From positions 1 to 64,000 of the forward strand of contig JAUVVA010000003.1 in assembly GCA_030604905.1 (NCBI GenBank): DNA of 64,000 nt. The letters are read 5' to 3'. The notes under the pieces are model-generated. The model was not told where the DNA came from and did not search any database. It saw nothing but the letters and a program-made list of their open reading frames with translations. Made by a program: the position numbers and the translations under genes. This stretch comes from Verrucomicrobiota bacterium (GTDB taxonomy: Bacteria > Verrucomicrobiota > Verrucomicrobiia > Opitutales > Opitutaceae). This document shows, in pieces, positions 27,006 to 34,601 of this stretch. Position 1 is the stretch's first letter, and each line of letters opens with the position of its first letter.

Positions 27006-28775
27006 TTAACGGCGGGCACGTGGGGTGTTCGCATCGAGCAGCGCACCCCACTTCGGCATCTCCGTGCGAGGCTGCCCGTAATATTCTTGGTGGCCCCAGG
27101 CACCCCAGCGCTCGTTTTGCACGCTAATGCTGGAAAACACCGCGAAGAGGTCGCAACCGACTTCGCGGTGAAGGGCGAAGTTGCGCATATAAACGTCATA
27201 CATGCCGGGGTGCGACTGGGCGGCGACCAAGGCGGGCAGATAAGGCAGGTTTTGCTGCCCCTTCGGCTGGATGTGCTGCCCGCCTTCGTAAACCACGAAG
27301 CGCATCTTGTTCGACTTGGCGATCCGCGCGACCTGCCGGGTCCACACCGCCGTGTCCTGCTCGAAGGCCTCGTGCATATCCGCGATCACCTGAGCGGCGG
27401 TGAGCGACGCCCCGGCCGCCTCCCACCGCGCGTAGATGGCGTCGTTGGGCCCGAAATAGCCCGCGGGGGAAAGCGCATCGGCGCCGCCGTTGTCCGCCAC
27501 CCACTCGGCGGTGCGCCTCACGGTGTCGATCCACGAGTGCTGCACGCCGACCACCCGCACCAGACGGCCGCGGTCCGCGCCGGTGAACACGTTTTCCCAG
27601 AACCCGAAGACATGGCGATTGAGCGCGGCGATGCGCTCGGGGTGGTTTTGGCCGCCATCCTTGGCGACCGTGCCGCCGTCCAAGGGAAAGGCAGGGACCA
27701 CGCCATCCTTCCAAGGCTCGCCGCCTTTGGCGGCGAGAAGATCGGCCGCGAGTTTGCTCTGGAGCATCCAGTTCGCCTGCTGGAATTGCCAGTTCCAGAC
27801 CTCGTTCGAATATTCCACGTAAACCTTCAGCTTGGAGTCGAGCCGCTCCTTGAAGAGCTTTGCCATCTCGGTGATGTATTCGGGGGTGGCGCGGTGGGGC
27901 ACGCAAACCCACGGGTCCGTCTGCGTCAGGTTCGCAAGCTGGATGATGACCTCCAGCGCCACGCCGCCGGAGAAACGGGTTTCAAACGCGCTCGCCGGCT
28001 TGCCCCAGCGCCCGATCGCGTCGCCGCCCTGCCCGATCATCGTGTAGAAGCCGGCGGGCTTGCGGCCGGACCACTCCTTCTCGAGGGAGTTGTTGGTGAC
28101 CTGCCAGTCCATGAAACGGAGCGCGTGCCACTGGCGGCAGTAGTCGAGGAAATCCTTGCGGAAAGGATTGGCGTTCAGGTCCGCCCGTTCGTCGGCAAGC
28201 GCGACCAGCCGGACGTTGCGCACATGGTTGCCGCGCTTGGACCGCACGATGGCGAAGCCCTCGTAGGCGCCGGAGCCGCTGTAGCCGCGCTGCGAACGGA
28301 GGTTCTTCAAACGAAGCACCACGCGGCCGGGCGCGCGGGAGACCAGCTCCGTGCCCATGGCGGCCTCGATCTCCCCCTCGCCGTCGTAGAGCAGCACGTA
28401 GTCGCCCGGCTCCACTGTGTTCGGCACGATGGTGAACACCACCTGCAGGTCCGTCTCGCGGTTCACCCGGAACGGGATCTCGAGCGGGTAACCGTGCGCG
28501 TCCAGCTCGAGCGCGTCGGACAGATCGGTGGAGTGCGGCCCGCCCGGGGAAAGGTTACGCGTGATCCAGGGACGTGCGCCCCACATAAGGTTGCGGAAGG
28601 GATAGCCGGGGGTCCAATCGTTCACCCCCGCGAGGTTCATGCCCAAGGGGAGGCGCGCCTGTTCGGGCGAGATTTTGGGCAGGGCGGTCGAACCGGTGGC
28701 GGGATTGGCTTTGGCCGCGGGCAGAAACGGGAGCAGCACGCCAAGACAGCACAATCCAAGAAGGAGGTTTTTCAT
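27006..28775 (-). CDS. Secreted putative glycoside hydrolase, unassigned family
   Basis: 589 residues with signal peptide MKNLLLGLCCLGVLLPFLPA, cleaved near AKA. The N-terminal part (about 45-210) is beta-rich (LPLGMNLAGVNDWTPGYPFR, VEPGDYVLLYDGEGEIEAAM, VRNVRLVALADE). The remainder looks like a TIM-barrel enzyme: FLDYCRQWHALRFMDWQVTN, LTQTDPWVCVPHRATPEYIT, KVYVEYSNEVWNWQFQQANW, VGVQHSWIDTVRR, MRFVVYEGGQHIQPKGQQN. The E in YSNEVWN and the E in VVYEGGQH sit where acid/base and nucleophile residues lie in clan GH-A enzymes. Related proteins are sometimes called cellulose-binding-domain proteins. It is divergent from the GH116 gene at 28976 with 200 bp between. Confidence 0.65.
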   Translation of the reverse strand: MKNLLLGLCCLGVLLPFLPAAKANPATGSTALPKISPEQARLPLGMNLAGVNDWTPGYPFRNLMWGARPWITRNLSPGGPHSTDLSDALELDAHGYPLEIPFRVNRETDLQVVFTIVPNTVEPGDYVLLYDGEGEIEAAMGTELVSRAPGRVVLRLKNLRSQRGYSGSGAYEGFAIVRSKRGNHVRNVRLVALADERADLNANPFRKDFLDYCRQWHALRFMDWQVTNNSLEKEWSGRKPAGFYTMIGQGGDAIGRWGKPASAFETRFSGGVALEVIIQLANLTQTDPWVCVPHRATPEYITEMAKLFKERLDSKLKVYVEYSNEVWNWQFQQANWMLQSKLAADLLAAKGGEPWKDGVVPAFPLDGGTVAKDGGQNHPERIAALNRHVFGFWENVFTGADRGRLVRVVGVQHSWIDTVRRTAEWVADNGGADALSPAGYFGPNDAIYARWEAAGASLTAAQVIADMHEAFEQDTAVWTRQVARIAKSNKMRFVVYEGGQHIQPKGQQNLPYLPALVAAQSHPGMYDVYMRNFALHREVGCDLFAVFSSISVQNERWGAWGHQEYYGQPRTEMPKWGALLDANTPRARR

Positions 28776-28975
28776 GGGTGGGAAAGCGGGGCACGAAGAC
28801 CACGCGAAGAAGGCCAAATCGGACGACGCGGGCCAGGCCGGTGAAACTCCACGGTTTTGGGTGCGAGTCCACGCCATTGCGGCCGAACCAGGAGACCGGT
28901 GGCCGTGAGGCCCGTTCCCATTGGCCGGGCCTCGTCCCCGTCACCGCCCTGAAGCCACGCTTCCCGCTTTTTCCC

Positions 28976-31507
28976 ATGCCGCTCCAAACCATCATGCATC
29001 GCTCCCAGCTCCCTCGCTCCGGACTCGCCCTTGGCGGGATCGGAACAGGCGGCTTCGAAATCCGCCAGGATGGCGGTTTCGCCAACTGGAGCCTGTTCAA
29101 CAACGCGCCCCTTTTCGCCGGCCCGCCCTTTCCCCACCCGCCCAAGAGCATGCTTTTTTTCAAGCTTTGGGTGCGCTTCGAGAACGAGCATCCGCGACTC
29201 GTCCTCCTCCAGATCGAGGACAGCCACGGGGCGGCCAGTCTCGAGAACCACGAATACCACTACATCTTTCCCTGGCTCTCCGCGGTGGACGTCATCCGCA
29301 CCAGCGCCAGCTTCCCCTTCGCCGACCTCGATTTCGAGCAGGACGGCCTGCCCCTCCGCGTCACGCTGCGGGCCTGGTCGCCATTCATCCCCGGGAACGT
29401 GAAGGACTCCGCCCTTCCGCTCGCCTGTTTCGACTTCGAGGTTCGCTCCACCAGCTCCCGCCCGGCGGATGTCCAGGTGCTCGCCGTGCTGCGCAACTCC
29501 GTCGCCTACGACCAGCCGGAGCGCACCTATGCCAACCGCCGCGTGCGCGACGGGGTCTTCTCCGGCGTCGTGGTCTCCGCCGGGGGCACGCGCCCGGCCG
29601 CGTGCACCACCGGCGAGCTCTGCCTCGCGGTCGCCGATCCCGCCGCCACCGCCTACCTCGGCTGGGAGCACCCTCACCCCTACTACGAGCGCTGCCTTCG
29701 TGAGTATCCTCTTCCTGAATACGACGACACCGAGGGCCGCAACTCCCCCGACCCCGCCACCGGCGCCCGCCGCGCCGACCCCCGCTGCTTCGTCACCCTG
29801 GGGGTCCCCGGCCGTCTCTCCGCCCGCGGCGACTCCCTGCGCACCGGCTTCGCCCTCGGCTGGTATTTCCCGAACAACTACGCCAGGGGCGATGATGAGA
29901 TCGGCGCCGGCTACCTGGAGGACGCCGGCTTCCCCGGCCGCGACGAGGCGGCCCGGCCCCGGGGCGACGACGAGGGGGCGGCCCCCGGGCGCGCCCGGCC
30001 GCTCGAGGGCCACCTCTACTCGGAGTTCTTCGATTCCGCCGAGGCCGTCGCCCGCTACGGCCTGCGCGAGCACGCCCGGCTCCACGCCGAGTCGGAGGCC
30101 TTCCATCGCGCCTTCTTCGACAGCTCCCTGCCGGCCTTCGTCCTCGACCAGGTCAACTCGCAGCTCAACACCCTGCGCACCAGCACCTGGCTCACCAAAA
30201 CCAGGATGTTCGGCGTGCTCGAGGGGCTGAGCCCGGTGAAATCCTTCGCCGGCATCGCCACGACCGACGTCGCCATGTATGGCCAGATCGCGGTTTCCCT
30301 GCTGTTCCCCGCGCTCGACCGCATGACCGTCGATCTCTGGACAAAATTCCAAAACCCCGACGGCTCCGTCATCCACTCCGTCGTCTGCGACAGCACCACC
30401 GCCTCGCCCCGCGAGGCCAACGGCCATCGCTTGGACATGCCGGGCCAATACGTCTTCATGGCCCTCCGCGCCGCCCTCTGGAGCGGCGACCGCGCCTACC
30501 TCGAAAAGATCTGGCCCGCGGTGAAGCGGGCGCTCGCCTACGTGCTGCGCGAGCGCGACGCAAACGGAGACCGGCTACCGGACATGGAGGGCATCATGTG
30601 CTCCTACGACAACTTCCCCATGTATGGTGTCGCGCCCTACGTCGTGTCGCAGTGGCTTGCGGCCGTCTCGCTCGCCCTGGTGGCCGCCCGGCGCCTCGGC
30701 GACGAATCCTGGTCGAACGAATACCTCCCCCACCTCGAGCAGGGCCGCGCCACCCTCGAACGCACGACTTGGAACGGCCGCTACTTCCAGCTCTGCTCGG
30801 AACCGAGAGCGACCGATCCGGCCGGGCATCTCGGCTGCCTCGCCGACCAGATCATCGGCGACGGCCTCGGGCGCCAGCTCGGCCTGCCGCCGGTCGTGGA
30901 CCCCTCCAAGGCCGAGACCGCGCTGCGCACCGTCCTGGAATTGAACTACAAACCCGACCAGGGCCTGCGCAACTGTCAGTGGCCGGGCGACGCCTTCCTG
31001 CACGAGGTGGCGGCCGACTGCTGGGTGGACCAGGCCAACACCTGCTGGACCGGCGTGGAACTCAACTTCGCCGCCCAACTCTACTACGCCGGCCTCACCG
31101 CCGAGGCCGAGACGATCGTGCGCAACGTGGACGAGCGCCACCGCCGGTGGGGCATCTACTGGGACCACCAGGAATTCGGGGGCCACTACTTCCGCCCGCT
31201 CTCCGCGCTCGCCATCCCGAACGCCTTTCTTGGCCTCAGCTACGACGGCGAGAGCCTCCGCCTCGCGCCACCCCGCCCCCTTCCCAACGGCCGTTGGTGC
31301 GTGCTGCTGCCGGGTGCCTATGGCACGCTCTTCCGAACGCCGGAGGGCGTCCGCCTGCGCCTGCTTTCCGGCGCGGATTCCCTCCGCTCCCTGCGCTCCG
31401 TCGTCCTGCACCTGCCCGGGTCCGCGCGTCTGGAGGGCTTTCCGGGCAAATGGGTGGCCGCTCCCGCCGGTGACTGCGACGGCGCGCGCTTCCTGCGACA
31501 GGAATGA
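28976..31507 (+). CDS. GH116-family glycosidase (GBA2-like), cytoplasmic
   Basis: 843 residues without a signal peptide. The beta-sandwich N-terminal domain (LPRSGLALGGIGTGGFEIRQ, ANWSLFNNAPL, FPWLSAVDVIRTSASFPFAD) and the (alpha/alpha)6 catalytic domain follow the GBA2/GH116 plan. By alignment from memory with human GBA2, E416 in FGVLEG is the nucleophile and D545 in CSYDNFPMYG the acid/base. LADQIIGDGLG and CWTGVELNFAAQLYY are also conserved positions. GH116 members are beta-glucosidases, beta-xylosidases or glucosylceramidases. The frame extends upstream to 28778, but the ATG at 28976 fits the family N-terminus. A second, exported GH116 gene lies at 58647. Confidence 0.85.
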   Translation: MPLQTIMHRSQLPRSGLALGGIGTGGFEIRQDGGFANWSLFNNAPLFAGPPFPHPPKSMLFFKLWVRFENEHPRLVLLQIEDSHGAASLENHEYHYIFPWLSAVDVIRTSASFPFADLDFEQDGLPLRVTLRAWSPFIPGNVKDSALPLACFDFEVRSTSSRPADVQVLAVLRNSVAYDQPERTYANRRVRDGVFSGVVVSAGGTRPAACTTGELCLAVADPAATAYLGWEHPHPYYERCLREYPLPEYDDTEGRNSPDPATGARRADPRCFVTLGVPGRLSARGDSLRTGFALGWYFPNNYARGDDEIGAGYLEDAGFPGRDEAARPRGDDEGAAPGRARPLEGHLYSEFFDSAEAVARYGLREHARLHAESEAFHRAFFDSSLPAFVLDQVNSQLNTLRTSTWLTKTRMFGVLEGLSPVKSFAGIATTDVAMYGQIAVSLLFPALDRMTVDLWTKFQNPDGSVIHSVVCDSTTASPREANGHRLDMPGQYVFMALRAALWSGDRAYLEKIWPAVKRALAYVLRERDANGDRLPDMEGIMCSYDNFPMYGVAPYVVSQWLAAVSLALVAARRLGDESWSNEYLPHLEQGRATLERTTWNGRYFQLCSEPRATDPAGHLGCLADQIIGDGLGRQLGLPPVVDPSKAETALRTVLELNYKPDQGLRNCQWPGDAFLHEVAADCWVDQANTCWTGVELNFAAQLYYAGLTAEAETIVRNVDERHRRWGIYWDHQEFGGHYFRPLSALAIPNAFLGLSYDGESLRLAPPRPLPNGRWCVLLPGAYGTLFRTPEGVRLRLLSGADSLRSLRSVVLHLPGSARLEGFPGKWVAAPAGDCDGARFLRQE

Positions 31508-31589
31508 CCGCACACCGCGACGGCGCGGCCGGATGGCCGGCGCGAACACTCGCGCCGTCGGGCGCGGCTCCCGCGAGCCCTGCCGCCGC

Positions 31590-32393
31590 TCAAGGGGAGC
31601 CGCTCCCGGACGGGCCGCTCCCGGCCCCGGCGAACGCGACAAGGCGAAAGCGGCGAATCTGAAGCTGATCGAGCGTGCAGGCATACTTCACCTTGGCCTC
31701 ATCGCGCGTCCCCGGCGCGCTGCCGAGACGGATGCGAGGCTCCACCGGCGCGTAGGCGTGGGGGCCCGTCGCACGCCAGACCTCGCTGTCGTCGATCAGG
31801 ACGAGGAAGACGCGCTCCCGCCATTCGACCCGCACCCGGTGCCACTTGTCGGGGGAAAATGGATACGCGAGTCCGGTCGGCTCCAGGGTCCAATCCCGCT
31901 CGGCGGGAAACACCGCCCGCGCCGCCTCCCTGCGCTCCGCGGTCGGCGCTGCGCAGGAGATCACCGCCTTGATCGCGGCGCGATTCTGCCTCCAATGGAC
32001 ATTCCAGCGGAAAAAGTTGCCCTTGAAGTCCTCGAAGTAGGCCGCCGGCTCGGAAATCCCGCGCCCATCGTAGATGGCTAAGAACCCGTGGTCCGAGCCC
32101 GCGGGCACCGCGGCGGGATCCATGCCCTTGATCTCGAACTCGGCGTAACCGTCCGTCAGCGGCCCCGGCGGGCGGTAAAGGATGTAGTTGAACCCGAGCC
32201 CCGGACGGAAGCCCTCCGCGCCCAGTTCCCCTCCCACTCTTTCGCCGAGCGTCGAGCCGGCGAGCGCATCCTCGATCAGCACGGTCTCGTGGCGGACCTC
32301 GCGCTCCGAGAAGCTGCGGTCGGCGGTCTCGTCGGCGAGGCCAAGGACGGTGGTGGCGAGCAGCATAGACAGAAGGCGCAGGGGAAGGGGCAT
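31590..32393 (-). CDS. Secreted concanavalin-like (LamG-type jelly-roll) protein
   Basis: 267 residues. Signal peptide MPLPLRLLSMLLATTVLGLA, then a single beta-sandwich domain with FNYILYRPPGPLTDGYAEFE, GSDHGFLAIYDGRGISEPAA, NFFRWNVHWRQNRAAIKAVI, WHRVRVEWRERVFLVLID and TLDQLQIRRFRLV. These strand pairs are typical of LamG/concanavalin-like lectins and of non-catalytic glycan-binding or lyase-like domains. No catalytic residues recognised. The last dozen codons (AGAGSGPSGSGSP) are supplied by a GC-rich palindrome at 31595-31627. It lies 119 bp downstream of the pseudopilin-like gene and probably shares its operator-controlled promoter. Confidence 0.65.
   Translation of the reverse strand: MPLPLRLLSMLLATTVLGLADETADRSFSEREVRHETVLIEDALAGSTLGERVGGELGAEGFRPGLGFNYILYRPPGPLTDGYAEFEIKGMDPAAVPAGSDHGFLAIYDGRGISEPAAYFEDFKGNFFRWNVHWRQNRAAIKAVISCAAPTAERREAARAVFPAERDWTLEPTGLAYPFSPDKWHRVRVEWRERVFLVLIDDSEVWRATGPHAYAPVEPRIRLGSAPGTRDEAKVKYACTLDQLQIRRFRLVAFAGAGSGPSGSGSP
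31595..31627. repeat. Palindrome pair overlapping the end of the lectin-like gene
   Basis: GGGAGC-C-GCTCCC (31595-31607) and GGGCCG-CTCC-CGGCCC (31612-31627). The pair provides the C-terminal codons of the leftward gene and separates two convergent genes. Confidence 0.6.
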
Positions 32394-32512
32394 GGCCCAT
32401 CTCTTCCGGACAAGCCGCCTGATCGCAACCGTTTGCAAGGCCGGGACGACGGATTCACGACAGTTTCCCACCTCGGAGCGCTGCCTCCGACTTTGGCGGC
32501 TCGTGCCGCTGC

Positions 32513-33289
32513 TCAGCGCATACGGCCGTAGCGTTCGCGCCACGCGGCGGGATTGATTTGCCCGCCGCTCAAAAGTCCCGGAGCGAGGGAGGAGACGGAC
32601 AGATTCTCTACGTGCCCATCGGCAAAGAGCAGCACCGTGCGCCTGTCGTGCGCCCAACGAGCTGGGTCGAGTTCCGGACTATCCCCCAGAGAGTTGGCCC
32701 ATTGTCCCACGCTTCGTCCTGCCTCGCGCGCGGCTTGCAGATTCTCGACCAACAGCACGGTCCGCGACGGGTTTTGGATGGCGCCGCTCGGCGCTCCGCG
32801 GTCGGCCGGCCACGTGGCGCCCAGGTCCGTGTAGGCACCGAAGGCGTTGCAGATCCAGCCAGGCATCGAATAGCTTTGGGCAAAGGCTCCGGCCGGACGG
32901 GCACTGCCATCGACCGAGCAACGGAAGGCCTCGTAACGGGCTTCCGCCCCTCGATCACGCACACCGGCTTCCGCCGTCCAGCTTTCGAAGGGCTGATCGA
33001 TTCCGAGAAAAGGGCGAAGATCTATGTCCCAATTGCTGAAAGGAGCCGCGTGCCCTGCATTGGGGAAACGGCCCTTTTCATTGGAGTGAAGCAGAAACGC
33101 GGTGCCCAGCTGGCGCATGTTGGACGCGCACTTCATCCGGTTCGCCGTCGCGCGCGCCGCGCCCACGCTTGTGATCGTGATCGCGAACAGGATGCCGATG
33201 ATGGCGATCACCGTCAGGAGTTCGATGAGGGTGAAGCCGGACCGGGCAAGGACGCCGCGGCGCAACGAGGAGGTGGGGTGGGGAAACAT
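32513..33289 (-). CDS. Pseudopilin-like protein with type IV prepilin N-terminus
   Basis: 258 residues. The N-terminus is a class III signal: a basic leader, then G-FTLIELLTVIAIIGILFAIT with the conserved Glu at position +5 after the cleavage-site Gly. The following region (MKCASNMRQLGTAFLLHSNE, GRFPNAG) and the C-terminal TVLLFADGHVE box are those of the large Verrucomicrobia/Planctomycetes prepilin-like family (DUF1559 or type II secretion GspG/H-like). It is probably processed by a prepilin peptidase and assembled or anchored in the envelope. The ATG at 33289 was chosen; an in-frame TTG lies six bases upstream. The start is seven bases from a palindromic operator. Confidence 0.85.
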   Translation of the reverse strand: MFPHPTSSLRRGVLARSGFTLIELLTVIAIIGILFAITITSVGAARATANRMKCASNMRQLGTAFLLHSNEKGRFPNAGHAAPFSNWDIDLRPFLGIDQPFESWTAEAGVRDRGAEARYEAFRCSVDGSARPAGAFAQSYSMPGWICNAFGAYTDLGATWPADRGAPSGAIQNPSRTVLLVENLQAAREAGRSVGQWANSLGDSPELDPARWAHDRRTVLLFADGHVENLSVSSLAPGLLSGGQINPAAWRERYGRMR

Positions 33290-33295
33290 GGGCAA

Positions 33296-33333
33296 CTAAA
33301 AGCTTTTAATATGAATTTTGCCTCCCTCGTCAA
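33296..33333 (-). promoter_or_regulatory. Promoter and LacI-type operator of the leftward pseudopilin gene
   Basis: The operator CTAAAAGCTTTTAA (33296-33309) contains the perfect 12-bp palindrome TAAAAGCTTTTA. Read on the minus strand, TTGACG (33328-33333) and TATTAA (33306-33311) form a -35/-10 pair spaced by 16 bp. The operator therefore overlaps the -10 and start region. It is one of a set of matching sites in this window. Confidence 0.8.
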
Positions 33334-33386
33334 ATCATTTTCGGCAATCCGAGCAGGTCGTGCTTGTCGAAGGGGCGGGGCGGGAA

Positions 33387-33400
33387 CTAATACATTTTAA
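33387..33400 (+). promoter_or_regulatory. Weaker operator copy abutting the LacI-family start
   Basis: CTAATACATTTTAA matches the 33296 site at 11 of 14 positions and touches the ATG at 33401. TTGTCG at 33364-33369 may be the -35, which would place the -10 inside the site. The position suggests autoregulation, and either a leaderless mRNA or a true start at the ATG at 33464. Confidence 0.55.
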
Positions 33401-34489
33401 ATGAAACGCCAGGGGTCCGCAGCAATCGTCGCATCGAGCAAGTCCGTCCCGCCCCGCCGCCCGATGACCTCCACCGAGCTGGCGCGCAAGCTCGGGCTCT
33501 CCACCACCACCGTCTCATTCGTGCTCAACGGCTTGGCAGAGGAGAAGAAGATCGCTCCCGAAACGGCCAAACGGGTCCTGGCAGCGGCGGAGAAGCACAA
33601 CTACATCCCAAATCCCTTCGCCCGCTCCCTGCACAAGAAACGCAGCGGCGTCATCGGCGTAGTTCTCGGCAACTTCAAGATGGACTATGCCGAGGCCGCG
33701 ATGCTGGGCATGCGCCGGGTCCTCGACGCGACAGGGCACGTGCCCTTCGTGGCAATGCACTCCTTCGAGACCGAGCGCAACCGAAAGGAACTGCTGTCAT
33801 CCCTGGGCCGCCGCGATGAGGGCATCATCGCCTTTCCCCTCCCCGACTGCGACGAGGTTTACCAGAAGATCCACAAGGCGGGGCTCCCTCTCGTCCTTTT
33901 CGGCGAGGTCTTGACCGGCCTGGAAAACATCAGCTCGGTGACTTGGGATTCGGAGGCGGCCGCCCGTGCCGCGGTCCAGCACTTGGTTGCGATCGGACGG
34001 CGTCGGATCGCGTTTCTCGGCGTGGACTACCCGGGCATCGGCAACCTCCATCGGTTCAAGGCCTACAACGACGTCCTGAAAAGCAACGGGCTTCCGGTCA
34101 GCCGCCAATGGATCTCCCACTCCCCGGCGCTGCTTGACCCCGAAGTCATCACCCGCCGCGCCATCGACCAATTCTTCCCGGGCGGGCCCAAGGCGTCGCC
34201 CGACGCCATTTTCGCGGTCAACGACGGTCTGGCCCTCCCCGCCCTCGACGAACTTCAGCGCAGACGGATCCGCGTGCCAGACGACGTCGCCGTGATCGGC
34301 ATGCAGGACCTCCCCATTTCCGGCCATCCGGCCATAGGCCTGAGCACTATCCGCGAACCCGTCCGCGAGATGGGGGAAGCGGCCGCGCGGGTGCTCATCG
34401 ACCTCATCGAAGGCAGGGCTCGCCCTCCCGTTCGCGTGGCCATCCCGTCCTGCGAACTTCTGATCCGCCGCACCACCGCCGGAGTTTGA
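33401..34489 (+). CDS. LacI-family regulator, likely repressor of the glycan locus
   Basis: 362 residues. Helix-turn-helix TSTELARKLGLSTTTVSFVL is followed by a classic hinge (NYIPNPFARSLHKKRSGVIG, with the Leu that inserts in the minor groove). The sugar-binding domain includes VVLGNFKMDYAEAAMLGMRR, NISSVTWDSEAAARAAVQHL, GRRRIAFLGVDYPG, PDAIFAVNDGLALPALDELQ and DVAVIGMQDLPISG. The first 21 residues before MTSTEL are unusual, so the ATG at 33464 is a possible true start. Neighbouring genes on both sides carry the CTAAAAGCTTTTAG operator, which makes this the best candidate for its binding protein. The effector is probably a sugar released by the locus. Confidence 0.9.
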   Translation: MKRQGSAAIVASSKSVPPRRPMTSTELARKLGLSTTTVSFVLNGLAEEKKIAPETAKRVLAAAEKHNYIPNPFARSLHKKRSGVIGVVLGNFKMDYAEAAMLGMRRVLDATGHVPFVAMHSFETERNRKELLSSLGRRDEGIIAFPLPDCDEVYQKIHKAGLPLVLFGEVLTGLENISSVTWDSEAAARAAVQHLVAIGRRRIAFLGVDYPGIGNLHRFKAYNDVLKSNGLPVSRQWISHSPALLDPEVITRRAIDQFFPGGPKASPDAIFAVNDGLALPALDELQRRRIRVPDDVAVIGMQDLPISGHPAIGLSTIREPVREMGEAAARVLIDLIEGRARPPVRVAIPSCELLIRRTTAGV

Positions 34490-34553
34490 TACCCTTCGGC
34501 CATCGGCCGCGGCCGAGGCCCACGGTTTGCGCCACCGCCCCCAGCTATTGCGG

Positions 34554-34586
34554 TTGACAGCTCCAACTTTAACTAAAAGCTGTTAG
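34554..34586 (+). promoter_or_regulatory. Operator and -35 element before the main hydrolase operon
   Basis: TTGACA (34554-34559) is followed 13 bp later by CTAAAAGCTGTTAG (34573-34586), which matches the operator consensus at 13 of 14. No good -10 is seen at standard spacing. It precedes seven closely spaced genes ending at 51944. Confidence 0.75.
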
Positions 34587-34601
34587 GTGAACACCCCGAG
34601 C

